Below, piece by piece: positions 1 to 61,548 of a stretch of DNA of 64,000 bases. The notes beneath the pieces were generated by a model, which was not told the DNA's origin, did not search any database, and was given only the letters and a program-made list of their open reading frames with translations. Made by a program: the position numbers and the translations under genes. The stretch comes from Lutjanus erythropterus. Taxonomy: Eukaryota > Chordata > Actinopteri > Lutjaniformes > Lutjanidae. Numbering within the stretch: position 1 is the stretch's first letter; every line of letters begins with the position of its first letter. The stretch lies in contig CM034594.1 in NCBI GenBank assembly GCA_020091685.1, forward strand, positions 42,357,250-42,421,249, in the 5' to 3' direction.

Positions 1-226
1 GGTGTTTATCCATTTAGATTTTTAGGGAGCGAGTTGCAGAGTTTTGGCACCACAAGCCAAGTGCCATGTAGTCCCATCATATTGGAGAGAAGGCAGACAT
101 CTCTATGGCTGATGTCTCCAAAACTCTGCAACTCACACCAAAACTATCTGGGTGGATAAACAGCACTACAAAAGAAAATATGTGAACAATATGCACTTTT
201 GATTTTGGGGTGAAATATCCCTTTAA
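1..226. mobile_element. foldback MITE copy, internally deleted, 5' part outside window
   Basis: Two head-to-head pieces of the same arm: GTTGCAGAGTTTTGG at about 34-48, and its inverted partner ending CTCCAAAACTCTGCAAC at 116-132. The element closes with ATTTTGGGGTGAAATATCCC followed by TTTAA, the mirror of TTAAAGGGACA at 19971. This is a common teleost non-autonomous element, lying in a ppm1d intron. Confidence 0.75.
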
Positions 227-272
227 GGTTACAATGTTAAATATATATATTTTCTCCCTTTAATCTTCTCAG

Positions 273-5340
<5,068 letters not shown>

Positions 5341-7275
5341 AACGCACACACACAGACACAGACACGTCAAATCGCTGCCTCCCACTGTCAACCTCGTCTC
5401 CAGTGGCATTTCTGTTCCTGTATGTTTGCTGTTCTCCTGCACATTCTCACACACTTCAGACCAATCTTGCTTAAAAATACTAATTTGAAAACTTTTCTGG
5501 AAGAGTGCTCACTTTCATCAAACATCGTGTGTCTTTATTTCAAAATTCCTCCCTCAGACACTGATTCTCATCTTCAGAATCAAACATTTAATTTGTATCT
5601 TACTTCACATCTTTCTGTTCACAGTTGTATGAAATAAGAATAACTAATGATGCTGGTGTAAATATTACGCGTTTTATAGGCGAGTATTGAAAAGTAAGTC
5701 AAACAAATATATATATATTTTTTATACATTCTTTTATTGTTCAATGATAAAACATGGAAATCTAGATTAGCTCCACTACAGCTTTCATCTCCTCCTCACT
5801 CTTCATATAACCGATGTGTGCACAGCCTGTGTTTTAACATATTTATGTATTTTTATTCTGTATCACTGGAGATTTGTCTTGAATATAAACTGAAGGTGCT
5901 GCTACAGTCACAAACCATAAGCTACTACATTGTGTATATTGATATATAAATATATGTAATAGGTATTAGTAGCATTTTTTTCTTTGACGGTATGTATTTG
6001 CCATAACACATCCGCCCCAGTGAGGTTACAAGTGATAAACGGTGTTTTTAAAGCCCCTTTCCCACAAGTTGTAATTGCACAAAGCATCTTAAGGGATAAA
6101 TCCACTCTCTTAATCATCCTACATTGTTGTAGTTTGTAATGAAGCATTACAGTTGAGTTTTTTTTAACATGTCTTGACTTTATGTGGGCCTGCTCCACCC
6201 TTTTTTTAAGTTTCCAAGAATGCCTTTCAACAACCTCTGCTGCGCTGAAGCAGAGGTTGTTGCGTCTGTCTTTACAATGATAGATTTCTCCCTCTACGTT
6301 TGCTGAACGTCAAAGATGAAGACTTCCTTCGGTTCTGAGGGACCAACACTAAACCCGATGTTTACAATCAACATTAATGATTATGTTGTGGCTGCACTTG
6401 AGATAATAGTGAGCTCATGTTGTCTGTGTTTAAGAATAAGAATAATGCTCCATCACATGTTGGTCCCTGCAGACAGTCTCACATCACCAGTCCATCCTGC
6501 TCCCACACAATTACTGTTCTTTCTCTTGTGTTGAGGCTGTTTGATTTAGTGTTCTCCTTTCACAAGCCATCATCCCTCCAAGCTGCAGTTTTATTGTTAC
6601 TGATGTATGCACAAGGCTCATTTGTGAGTAAATACACTCTGCATGGACTTTCCAAGAGAATATTTTTGCACTATTATGGTGACCTTAATCGTCTTTGAGA
6701 AGGGAGTTGTTTTTTGTCCTGAAAATGATGCAGCCAGGAGTGGATGAAGTGATCTGGGTCAAAAATGAAAATACAAGTAGAAGGGAATCCTCATGAATTT
6801 GACAGTTTGCAGAACGTGCCCTCTTTTGCCACGAATGTTTTTTTTTTTTTTTTTGTATGATTCAGATGAGAAATAATCTCTGCGAGAGAAAAATGACCAT
6901 GACTCAGATAAGACAGATGTCTCAATCTTTGTAAAACCTTGTTACATGATGATGATGTATTTTCAGTGAGCTAAGTGCAATTTCTAACAGGAATTTGTAG
7001 CATTATGGATTGGTTAAAAAAAAATGTATAAAGGTGATTGACAATGTTGGAGGAATGACAAAGTTCATGTTTGACACGTTCTCTCCTCACTTGGCTCGGG
7101 ATCCCTGTATGATTTTTATATGCTATTTTTGAGTAGTTTACTTATTTACTGTTGAATAATGACCCTGATTCAGATTGCTGTGCTAACAGCATAATGTGCA
7201 TGTGTACAGTGAGTAAATGTGAAAAACACTTATCTGGAAATTAACCTATTTAAATAAAATTTTCTCTTAAGTAAT
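5341..7275 (+). other. ppm1d: probable ppm1d 3' UTR
   Basis: AT-rich sequence after the ppm1d stop with no interspersed repeat until about 7.6 kb. A canonical AATAAA stands at 7253-7258. A nearer cleavage site using a variant signal is possible, so the end is a guess. Confidence 0.4.
7253..7258 (+). terminator. candidate ppm1d polyadenylation signal AATAAA
   Basis: AATAAA about 1.9 kb after the stop, just before the first repeat cluster. Only the hexamer supports it. Confidence 0.35.
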
Positions 7276-7608
7276 TACTATTCTCAGGTATATAGTGACT
7301 TATTTGCTTGCATATTTATGTGCCCACAATCACTTTACATTTCATTGTTTGTTTTTTTTGGAATTGCACTTACAGTACAAAAATGTATTGCATTTTGATC
7401 CAGCCCTCTCATTCGACACCCCTACAACAAAATATATTATTCTTAATCTCACCATTGCATCTAAAAAAAATCTGTTCCCCTTCTTTCAATTTGGCTTTTG
7501 TGGCATATTTGTTTTTTTCATACTTAAGTTGTGCATATTTTTGGCATTCTCACATCTGTCATGTGACTTCCTTTTGTTGTTTTCACCTTGATTCTGCTTC
7601 TGCCAGTT

Positions 7609-8160
7609 TTAAGGTCGCAACAGTTATTTTCATAGTTGATTAATAGGTCAAGTAATAGTTAATAGTTGTTTGTTGCAAATGGTCAGAAAACGGTAAATAA
7701 TGTCAGTGTTTCCAAAAGTCCAAGATATTCAGTTCACTGTCAGAGATGAGTAAAAAAAAAGTATAAACATTTAACAAGCTGAAATATGAGAATTTTGACT
7801 TTTTGTGTAAATGATTACTCAAACTGATTCAAAGTTACTACTTAAGTAGACCTTTCAGCTATCTGTACTTTATTTGAGTATTTATTTTTCTGACAAATCT
7901 TTGCTTTTACTCCCTGCATGTTAACACAAATATCTGTATTTTCTACTCCTTACATTTTCAAAGCAGGCTCTTACTTAAGTTTCATGCATTTGAGAGTACC
8001 TTGACTACATTTCAGACCCCGTACTTTTTCACTTTTACTTGAGTAAAGAAGTTGAATCAGTACTTTTACTGGAGTCTTTTTTTAAACAAGTACCTGTACT
8101 TCTACTTGAATGCAGAATATATGTACTTTTGCCACCTCTGGTTTACATTAGTGACAGATG
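7609..8160 (+). mobile_element. MITE family A fragment interrupted by an AGTACTTTTACT-type repeat
   Basis: 7609-7826 reads like family A (GTCGCAACAGTTATTTTCAT, AAGATATTCAGTTCACTGTC, AAGCTGAAATATGAGAATTT). At about 7835-8145 another teleost repeat starts, rich in ACTTTTACTTGAGTA and ending GTACTTTTGCCACCTCTGG. After it TCAATTGGTCAATCGATT may be the MITE's remaining end. Confidence 0.55.
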
Positions 8161-8474
8161 GATCAATTGGTCAATCGATTTATCTGGCATTTTGAGATAA
8201 TAGATGTGGGCCGATACCTGCGATAACAAGGTAGATAGACACAAAAAAAAGCGTGCAGACACATCTGCAGACAGCCATGTCAGCATGGCTGTTGAAACGA
8301 TGTGTCTGCTCCCACTTACAAGTCTTGGGAAGGTCGTGAAAAAGTGATAAAGTTAGTTTCAAGTGTAGTACTGTATCACTCTGAAAAAATGCAGAAAAGA
8401 AAAAAAAAGTTAAAATGCAACAACATCCAGGGGTGAGCCTGCAGATTGCAAACACCTCACCCTCCACTTCCAGG

Positions 8475-10347
8475 TAGTGTTGTTTTTGGCAGCCTGTTTT
8501 AATTTTAGTTTTAGTCTAGTCTTTGTGTCAAACTGTCATTTTAGTTTTTATTAGTTTTAGTCACCTTCATACTCTTTTTTGTCTAGTCAAGTTTTAGTCG
8601 ACTAAAAGTCTGAGCATTTTAGTCTTATTTTAGTCAGAATAACACATGACTATTTTCGTCTAGTTTTAGTCGACGAAAACTGATGACATTTTAGTCTAGT
8701 TTTAGTCAATGAAAATTGTATTTTACTCTCTTTTTAGTATTCTAATTCTATTTAATCCAATCAGTATAGGGGTATTCAACTAAAATTCAAAGAGGTCCAG
8801 TTAGAGAAAATTTCCTAAAGCAAAGGTCCAAAACATCATAATGTCTAACTTAGTAACTAAGTAAAAACACTAATACCACAATGTAAAAATACCTAAGTAA
8901 AGAATGTGAGTATTTTTTCCATCACAGCAGGTCAGTGATCAGTGAATAGTGTTTTATTTATGGCGGCCCGCCACATTAAAAACATCGACACCGAGACATG
9001 ATTTTCTATTTTTGGAGCTGCGCACCTTTTTCGGTCGTGTCTAGAAGGTAACTCTTGCTCTCTCTCGCGAGATTTGTGTTTGTTATTTCTACTAAAATAA
9101 TCAAACTCGCGCGATCTTTCGCGGGTCTAGGGTTCCCTTCCAGACACGACCCTCTCTCTCTGTCAAACTACAGACAGCAGACTGTCTGTAAACAGCACAA
9201 TGTTACACTCTGCAGTGTTTCACACAAAGACTTTATTTGTGTGGACACCCAGGTTTGGTTTGTCACCAATTTTGTCATTTTTATTTTTTTAATCAGTCCG
9301 AGAGGACGACGGTATCAGTGATTGATTAGTGATCAGTCTGTCCTCCTCTCCTCCCTCACCTGTTCACTCTGCTGTGAGAAGATCTGAAAGTTTCTCACAG
9401 ACAAACACAGACTCTCCTGTTTTACGTTTAGGCCTCTTTATACAGTTGTTTCGTTTTATAAGTGCATCTGGTTGGTGATGATGTCATTAAGCATCACGTT
9501 AGTTTCTGTTGTAATAAACTCCGTCATTAACAACAGTCTCCTCCACACGCAGCTTCTCTGCAGTTGGTCTGTGTGTTTCCTGATCAGATAAACCAGCGAC
9601 GGAAACACTAGAAAAGTTGCGCCAGTTAAAATAGAAGCGTCTTTAAAATCTCTTAATAATTTATTGGCTATAAGTCCGGGTCCGTATAGGACGGAGTCTG
9701 GGTCCAGACTCGGACCGCGGTCCACCTGTTAGCAACCCCTGGTATAGACAAAACCAGATTTTTCTTTTAGTCAAACCCATTTCACAAATCAAACATGGTT
9801 ATCTTATTCTTATATTGTTACCTTATAAACTTGTCGTGTTTTTCCCCGTTATTTTGTGGCCGCATTTCTCCCCATCTTTTTCCACGACACATTCCGTTTT
9901 GTTTTCCACTTGTTTGTACTCAAAGTATGTCCATATATCATGTCTTTGTTTTCTCCGCGGCTGCCCGGCCATGATCCTACCACAGCTGCATCTAAATAAT
10001 GCCGCGAGTGGGGATTGGAAGTGACGTCGCCTGCGTCTGCGCAGTGCGACACACAGCCTAGGAAACAGAAACACTGCAAAATAATAAACGCGACTAAACA
10101 TTAAAAAGTTATTTCGTCTCGTCTCGTTTTGGTCAACGAAAATGAAGAGACATTTTAGCAGGGTTTTTATTTTGTAAACCACATTTCGTCTTGTTTTTAT
10201 TCGTCAACAATATTGCATTATATATTTTATTATAGTTATCGTCACATAACCACCATTTACGTTTCGTCTCGTCTCGTTTTCGTCACGTGATAAAGGTTCG
10301 TTGACGAAGATATTTCGTCATAAATTTCGTTGACGAAAGCAACACTA
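8475..10347 (-). mobile_element. hAT DNA transposon, non-autonomous, with 8-bp TSD
   Basis: Termini are TAGTGTTG (8475) and CAACACTA (10347). The 8 bp outside each end are identical, CTTCCAGG at 8467-8474 and 10348-10355, the size expected of hAT. On the minus strand from ATG at 9972, about 50 residues read MAGQPRRKQRHDIWTYFEY, then NKTECVV, then GEKCGHKITGKNTTSL, the start of a BED zinc finger of a hAT transposase. The frame stops near 9823 and no transposase core follows, so the copy is a deletion derivative. Another element sits inside it at about 8769-9741. It lies between ppm1d and brip1 and is inserted into older repeat sequence (AACAACATCCAGGGGTGAGC before, GCCTCATGTGGCTC after). Confidence 0.9.
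8769..9741 (-). mobile_element. second element nested inside the hAT copy
   Basis: GGGGTATTCAACTAAAATTC at the left and GCAACCCCTGGTATAG at the right look like hAT-type (CAGGGGT) ends reading in minus orientation. Inside, GC-rich stretches interrupt the surrounding T-rich hAT ends. GTATAG flanks both sides, but I could not fix an exact 8-bp duplication, so borders are approximate. Confidence 0.5.
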
Positions 10348-11570
10348 CTTCCAGGTGTATAGGATGCGTCTGCATCTCCAAAGCCTCATGTGGCTCTTTT
10401 GCCCTCCTCCAATAGCTCCCTGTGGCTTTCAGAAAAATATTATATAGTATTAGACTGGTTCACTTTTAATTTTTTATTAGTTTATATTGCAGGTCTAAAG
10501 TGATTCTTACATTCTTCAATTGTAAAAATGAGTTGTCTATATACTGGAAAAAAAGTTTTAATATTTCGTCAACTAAAATGTGTGTCAGATCCTAAATCAA
10601 CAGTTCAGCACCTTTTTCTTTAAATTCTGTTGGCTAGCTATGGATACTAAATCCAAAAACTAAAAGTCTCTGCAGGAAATCGAAAACTTTAAAGCTGTAG
10701 CTTAATAAAAAATGGCTGGCAAAAGTAAAGTTCGCCAAAACCTGGTGTAGAAGAAACTACAGTGGCTGTGAAGAACGGTTCTATCAAGAGTGAGTGTTTG
10801 GTTTATCTGTTGTGAGCTACTATATAAACATGGCAGTGCTACATGGCAACATCCTGTGGAAGAGGACCTCTCTCTGTAGGTATACAGGGCTCATTCTAAG
10901 TTAACAACAACAGTTTTTTTCCAGGTTATTAAAGACCTCATAAATCAACAAAAAATGTGTGCTCTGAGTTTGTCACCACAGAAACGTGTTATTGCCCACC
11001 ATGTCAGATATGAATGATTAAAACAATCCCCAAGTATATAAAGTTACATCTCAAAATCAATAAAAAATTAGCAGGTCTCTCTGCTCTGAAACACAGTCTG
11101 AGTGTCAAACGACTTGAAACATAAACACTCTGTGTAGCAGCTTTAATTGGACATGTCCAGACATGTTTGAGCCACCAAGAGCCAGAGGACATTGGACTAT
11201 GAAAATACTGTAATGGTCCTTTAATGGCCCTATACGGATGTTTACTAACGTAACATCCGTTGTTTTTACAAGTTAGGCCACACAAAATATCGAAATAAAA
11301 GCATAAAAATGCCACTTGTCACAAGTATTGCTAATGTTACACACCCTGTAAAAACTCGCAGTTTGAAGACTGTATTGCTCCAAAATATTTGGAGAAAGAC
11401 AATACAGAACGCGTGCTTCTACTTCCAACACATTTCATGGTGTTTCGCAGTAATTATTTTATTTTGAAAGGGATTCCTGATATGCGTGATGTTGTAGCGA
11501 CGTCCTGACACCCGTGGGGGGCAGCAATGCACCAAACAGCGCCTAATCTGCAGGGGAAAGGAGAAGAAGA

Positions 11571-11760
11571 AGGCGTCACATGACGTAATTCTTGAGCGCG
11601 GGAAGAATCGTGGCGACTGAAGGGATAGAGTATAAACAGTGTGTTCGTCAAATTAGTTTCTTACAACTTTTTGACCAGTGTCACCAGTTTAACCAGTGCA
11701 TATGGATACAGCAACGAGTCAAAGAAATCGCGGGAAACTTAGCATAAGCATTGTTATTTG
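11571..11760 (+). promoter_or_regulatory. brip1 promoter candidate with CRE/ATF- and E2F-like sites
   Basis: TGACGTAA at 11581-11588 (CRE/ATF-like), GCGCGGGAA at 11596-11604 and GCGGGAAA at 11730-11737 (reverse complement of the E2F consensus TTTCCCGC) lie just ahead of the predicted non-coding exon. Human BRIP1 is reported to be E2F-controlled, so the motifs fit, but short motifs arise by chance. Confidence 0.5.
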
Positions 11761-11807
11761 CTAGGTAGTCAGTAACTGCTAACAAGTGACTGTTTCTCAT
11801 GTGCCAG
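11690..11807 (+). other. brip1: predicted brip1 non-coding exon 1 (5' UTR)
   Basis: The donor GTGCCAG|GTAAGC ends at 11807 and pairs with the acceptor TTACAG at 12004-12009, which leads into the ATG exon. Human BRIP1 also has an untranslated first exon. The start is not fixed by the sequence. Confidence 0.45.
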
Positions 11808-12037
11808 GTAAGCTAGGTAACAACTTCAGACACACACACACAGGACTAAATAACGCTCGTCAAACTGTTGGCAAATTCCTAACATTGTTAGTTACACGTG
11901 TTAACGTACATTAGCTTACATGCCGTTACTCACGTATGTGTCTGTATAAGACAACGCTTTATACAGGAGCTGATATTAGGTTTATGAGGCATGTTTGTGT
12001 TTGTTACAGTGTTACTGTGAAGCAGCAGGGTCACAGC

Positions 12038-55479
<43,442 letters not shown>

Positions 55480-55604
55480 TGACAGGTATTCTGCACAAAC
55501 TCTTGCAGTTGCACCGAACCATGGAACATTTACTTTTGGCAGCTAGGAAACAATATGACTTGGCAGAAAAGCTGAATAATAAATTTATAGCCTATTATAT
55601 AAAA

Positions 55605-55690
55605 CCCCACTTCCAAAAAGTTGGGAAACTCTGTAAAGCATAAATAAAACAGATTGTGATAATGTGAAACACAATATTTTATTGGCATCG
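55605..55690 (+). repeat. dispersed teleost repeat fragment (CCACTTCCAAAAAGTTGGGA)
   Basis: CCACTTCCAAAAAGTTGGGA followed by AAATAAAACAGA is the end of a widespread fish transposon; only about 85 bp remain. Confidence 0.5.
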
Positions 55691-56357
55691 CTGTCCCTGT
55701 GTTGTTCAAACTAGTACCATGATGACATTAGTTTCACACTGATCGTGGCCAAAAAGATGAAGAAGTGAACATTTAACAGACAAACAGTTCGGATACAATG
55801 AGCACAATAATGTATCTTGCAGACATACTCACACACACACACAAACAAACACACACCAAATAAGAGCATCTCTTTTTGGTGATCCGTAAAAAAAAATCCC
55901 AAAGCGATGTTGCTGTGTCTGCCTCATCCTTAGCAGATAAAGTTGACCTTTAAGTTTGACTCTCTCCCCGCCTCCCACCTCTCCTCCCCTTTACTCCTCC
56001 ACATCCTCCTGTCAGAGCACGACGAAGCTTTCACTAACCTGTTCTGTCAGTGTGGCAAGATGTGTGGGTGATTGAAGCTTCCCAGACCCTTTCACCTTAG
56101 CCAAAGCTGTCAGTTTCACCACTGTCAGCTCTCAGGGCATTGCTTCTTCTCTTTTATATTTGTTTTTCTACATTTGTCTTTTATGTTTTCTATTTAATAT
56201 TAGCTGCTGTTTAGGTACAAGTAGATGGTCTAAACCATGCTGCAAAGAAGCTCATATTAGTGTTCTTACCATGTTTTTGTTTGTTTACTTGATTTTTAAT
56301 TAAACCACTGTGCATCCAGCGTTTAGTTAAAATAATTTTGTTCATAACAAACTAACA

Positions 56358-56850
56358 GTTGGGCTCAACAATAAGGATTGCCCACTTGCTTGGGGCAAGT
56401 AAAATGCTCTGTCAGGCAAGTGAGTTGCTATATTTACTGGGCAAGTGATTAAAAAAAAAGGATGAAACTATTGAACTATTTTGATTAATAATGGGTGATT
56501 TATGGTTAAAGACCTTTTTGATGCAAACATGCTGATTTTGGCCTCCCAAATATACATTTCCTGCTTTTTTCCAATTTTATCATAACTGAATATCTTTGGG
56601 TTTTGGATTGTCAAAATACATTTTAAGAGATCACCTTGAACTCTGAAAACCTAGGATGGACACTTTATAGACATTTCATCCCTAGAATAAACATGACAAT
56701 AACTTTTAGTCTTTGTTGTTACTTGATAACTGCTTGTAAATAAAACAAGTTATACAGAAGCAAGTAAAAATTGACCCCAGGCAGTAGCTTTCTGACCCAC
56801 TTGCCCGACTGAGCAAGTGGAAAAAACATGTTGAACCCTGTAGGGGTTTT
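56358..56850. mobile_element. non-autonomous DNA element (GGGCTCAACAATAAGG / TTGAACCCTG ends)
   Basis: Left GGGCTCAACAATAAGGATTG, then CCCACTTGCTTGGGGCAAGT. The right side mirrors it with CCACTTGCCCGACTGAGCAA and GTTGAACCCTG. No transposase. Confidence 0.55.
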
Positions 56851-58884
56851 TTCTATTCATAGGACGCTGAACCCCTTCCTAATACCTAGTATGGATGAAA
56901 ACTGGGAACAGATCTTAATGTTTCACTCCAGTCACCAAAATCCATGCACAGTCCACATACCAGATGTGCCCATCGTGCTGAATCTGGGTGACAATAGGAG
57001 GTTGAACAGGACTACTAATCTCAATATTATCTAAAATGCAGTATGGCCAAGTTCAATATCCAAATTACGTTTTTATCAATAAAAGTAAAATGTGTCACAA
57101 CATCAAGCATTGTAGTGTTACAGAGATGCCCCACCTTACAGATCATATTTTCCAGACATAACGTAACATCCTTGTTTGGAACAGACCAGCAAAAATCACA
57201 TCATAATCATTTTCACATTTTTCACTGTAAAAATGCAAAAATTACCATTCCCACTAAACTGCGACTCATATCGCAATGTGTGTCAAAAAATCATAATATG
57301 AAAGATCTTTTAAAATGAAAATAAAAAATTGTGTAACGTAGGAGATTAAGCAAAGACATCTTATGGAAATATTAGAACTTTAAATTAATTCTAATTACAA
57401 AATCAAATGTGCTAAGAAAGTCTGTAGGTTTTGCAGCCAAACAATAAATACTGTATTAGACTTGGCCGGGTAGCAAAACTTAGTGCTTTTGATGTTAACC
57501 TAAATGTTGTGGCACAGAGCATGCTTAATCAGATACCATCTTATTAAAATCATATTTTTCTTATCATGAAAAAAGCATGAAAGACCTAAACCTACAAAGA
57601 ACATATCCTACTAGCAACTATTGTATGTATTGAGTGTGTCAATAAAGTGTCTGATATCTTTTTCCTCTGCAGCTGAAAGTAGTCCCAACAAACGCACTAG
57701 AATACTGAGTCTTTTAAAGAATGAAAGTATATATTTGTTACTCTTTGTAAAGAACTCTATCTTCAGTAGGAACCAGAGGTTTTGTAGTCGGGTGCCAAAG
57801 ACAGGGTAGGTGAATCAGAAAATATTAAGAGATGGACCAGCACATTGTAGGTTTGTTTGTGTGCATTTACAGGATTTGTTCATTCTTGTTTTGGTGTTGG
57901 GACTGGCACACAGGAATGCTGTGCTTAGAGTGTTAAATTACATAGGCTATTTTATTCAGCTAGAGTAACAGAATAAATACCAAAATAAGGCTTTGAAAAG
58001 ATAAAAGAACAAATACTTATTATCATAAAGACAAATTAGCCTGATTCTTAATTAAAAGTCAGTATATAGTTTCATGTAACCCTGCTGCATCAAGCTTGTA
58101 AAATAATGTTCCTGATCGAGAATAAAGCAGAAGTTGAGTGGATGGAGCAGAACACCAGGGGGAGGTTTGAGGCAGCCAGAGCTAGTTAGGACCAAGGTAG
58201 AGCTGACCAAGCGTGAAGAGACTGTGCATTTCTAATGACATATTCTGTGCTCCACATCAACAGCCTTTGTTTATTTGCTACATGTGCTCCGCTCCTCAGA
58301 GAGCTCACCATCTCCTGCCACATCTTGTCATAAGTGTGGCTGCCGGAGGATCAGATGGGCAAGGCTGATGGACGTGACTGCTGTCACACCAAAACCTCTC
58401 ATTTTTACTAAGCTCTCTCCTTGACTACCATTAAAATATGAGTTTAAATAAATGAATAATTGAGCAAATTAACAGCAGAAAAAAAGAAATGCTGTCTTTT
58501 AGATTTCCTTATAGGACAATTTGGACTGAAGCAAGGGTATCTTGTGGCTTTACCTGTCAGACCACTTCCATCTCAAGGTTTATTATCCAGCCTCAGCAGC
58601 CTTCCTACCAGGACAAGGATGAAAGTTTCATTCACTGTTATGACATTTAAACAACATGTGTAACTGACTACCTGACAGGGACATATTATTACTAATTACC
58701 TGTTAAAAATGTAGTCACTTTATTTTGTACTTATTTAAGGCATTTAATTCCTTGTAATTCTGTGATTTAGGGTTGATATGTGTGGAACTGCTGAAGCAAA
58801 ATGGGGTCTAATATGAATGACCTGTAGTAAAGAAAAGATGTTGTTGTGACTGGCTTTGACAAGAGTTTGAGTTTCTGTTTGGTT

Positions 58885-59015
58885 GAAGTTAACCTGTGTT
58901 AGACATGATAGGCAGGTGGGTCATCCAATCACCAGACAAGTGTTTTTGGAAAGTGCCTGCCCCTTTCCAAACAGTTTCTGAGGAAGACTCCTCAGATTGT
59001 TCTGTGTAACAAACC
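58885..59015 (+). repeat. repeat family F, single arm
   Basis: GTTAGACATGATAGGCAGGT, CAGACAAGTGTTTTTGGAAA, GCCCCTTTCCAAACAGTTTC, GTGTAACAAACC. Confidence 0.7.
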
Positions 59016-59075
59016 TTCTTGAAAGATTCTGATGTAGCAAATCTTTAACTCACATGACTGATCAGGTGTTTCTGC

Positions 59076-59112
59076 TCTGAGAGGAGGAGGAGGAGAAGAA
59101 GAAGAAGAAACT
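59076..59112 (+). repeat. GGA/GAA trinucleotide tract
   Basis: GAGGAGGAGGAGGAG followed by AAGAAGAAGAAGAAA. Confidence 0.85.
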
Positions 59113-61511
59113 CATCCCACTGTCTGTGTCAACTGTCCCATGAAAGAAAAAACACAACTTTTCCAGTTTGTCTCATGAGTGGCCAAGTCGACTGTGTTTG
59201 TTTCTTCTTTTTCCTCTCCTCCTTTTAGGTTTTTCAGAGGTTGCCAAACAACGGGTTTTGTTTCTGGTTCAAGACCTCTACTTCTTCTACTCTCTTTATT
59301 AATGTAGCCTATACTGCCAACTTCTGATGAAACTACGATTTGTGCAGTCTACTTTATTCTCCCCATGGAAGCAAGCCTAATTTGCATTTCTTTTTGGTGA
59401 CATTTCAAAAGTTTGCCTCAAATTTGCTAGACAATTAGATTGAAACAAGGCGCACTACCCAGAGCAAAAGGCATTATTTTTACTTCTGCAGTCAGATTTG
59501 TTTTAGGACCCATACTGGTCTTTGCATTTTCAAAACTACTATTGCCTATATCATGATGTTGGCTCTTAAAGTTAGAGCAAAAAATATCAATCCTCAACTC
59601 TCTGAAACTGCTGATAAAATCACTTAATTCTAAGTCCTGCTTTCAAATTTGATCTGTAAATGTTTTTCTGGCTTCCAGTGGAGATAAGGACAGTAAATCT
59701 GTCACGTACTATTGTGTTGGATTTGTTGAGATATTCGTCTTATTGTGTCTACCTTGTTCAGACCTTACAGACCATCTTCTAGTCTCATTTTCTTTTTTGC
59801 ACGTTTTTCTTCATCTCTTCTTTGCATCTTAATCCTCCATTTCTTCATTCGAGTTGTCTTCTCCTTGGCCTGTTATCTCCTCTGTCAGTGGCAGAGGCAG
59901 GCAGGGTGGCCCCCAGAGAAGCCCTGGGGGGCTGTAAAGGTCTTTGAGCTAACCCCCATTACACTGCTGAGAGGATGGGGACACTGACACTAATGACTGT
60001 CAAGGCCATGCAGCTAGCCCTCGTAGCGCACAAAACTAGCACACTGCAGCACTCTGTCAGAGAGATCATAGACTCTTTAAGGCACATGTAGTGGTGTATC
60101 CACTACTGGACAGTCAATACTACTACATGTGATGGTCAGTTCCACTGGAGAGGAATTCAGGACTTGGAATACCCTCTTTTTGGTCACCATATTTTCTGAG
60201 TAATGATGGATAGTTCTATATGGTTTTATCTTGAAATGCAGTGATTTAGGGTTGTTTCAAACAAGTGTGTGCTCATTTGGCTTACTGGTGGACGCTGTCA
60301 CATCATTGTTGAAGCTGTTGCCGTTTTATTGCAGCGCTCACATCCTCATCCACATCCACATCCTCACATCCCCATCCTGACTGTGACTGATGAAGGCCTT
60401 TGCTGCTACTTTTGTTCCTTCCCTAATTTCTTTCTTTGTCGCTGACGTTGACTGTGTTTATATACGCAAAATATTACATTTTTGGCCCTTAGTCTGCAAA
60501 AGACAATATTTCTACTTAGCTGTACTTAGCTTACTACATAGTGAAAATGAATATTCCACTAATATTCCCATTTACATGCTGCTGTGTATACTTGTGAAAA
60601 TTGTAGTATAGTATTACAGTAGTTTTCCAATGGTGGTGGACTCCACCTCGCAACCATCTTCTTGAAAAGATCAGCATTACAACAGTTGTACATATCCAAA
60701 ACCCTGTTGATATCCAAGTCTTTCATAAGAAGTAGTTTTTTTCTCTTTTCAACCTGAATTGTGGGCTTTTCTTTTGTGCTTGCATCTCTATCCCAGTGTG
60801 TCAGAACTACAGTAAAAATAGTATTTTTTTTTTTTTTGTGGCTTCAGCAAAACAGGGTTGGGCTTGTGTTAGGGATGTCAGTTTCTGTTATCTTTGCTTT
60901 CATTAGCTGACACCCATTAATGATCAACTAAAAAAGAAGATGCAAAAGGATGTGAAATGGGCTATAAGAGAGGTCAGGTGCTCTCAGGTGCTTTTTATGT
61001 TGGCTTTCCTGAAGTTTATCCACCAACCTTATGCATTGTAGCAGCATATTTGTAAGGATCACGCTGTGCTCTGAGCACTCCAATGGGCTGATCCTGCAGC
61101 TGGAACAGAGAAAGTGTCACAGTGCTCCGTTTTCTTTGAGACTGAGGCTATTAGATAAACTCACAAATTGTTCCAGTTGTGTTCTTCATTGTTGAATAGC
61201 AACAAAACAATCAAGCCTTCATCAAAGACATGAACTCACTTTTTCTCCCTCTTCTCCTCTCCTTTTTTCCTTTCATATCATAACCGTGAATCTCCACATG
61301 CGTAGGTCTACACTGTCTTTTTTTTTGTCTGGTGCAAGAGAAAATTCAGAGTTTCAGGATTTCTCCTGTTTTGTCGTGCTCTTAGTACTGATGAGTGGAG
61401 CTGGCAGCGCATTGGATGCACTGCTGTACTGGCTGGCTGTGCGCACCGCTGCAGCGTGTGTGCGTGTTAAGAGTTAACCAATTAACGGGTAACTGTCAAT
61501 GTCTCTAGTTT

Positions 61512-61516
<5 letters not shown>

Positions 61517-61545
<29 letters not shown>
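61517..61545 (+). repeat. (TG)n microsatellite
   Basis: About 14 uninterrupted TG units. Confidence 0.95.

Positions 61546-61548
<3 letters not shown>

Noticed and set aside
9456-9725. 89-codon minus-strand frame
   Set aside because: Lies inside the nested transposon at 8769-9741; no transposase motif seen.
57671-57809. CTCTGCAG followed by CTGAAAGT, tested as the next brip1 exon (human VELKRQYND)
   Set aside because: Translation departs at once from the conserved ELKRQYND block and hits a stop; the true exon must lie beyond 64000.
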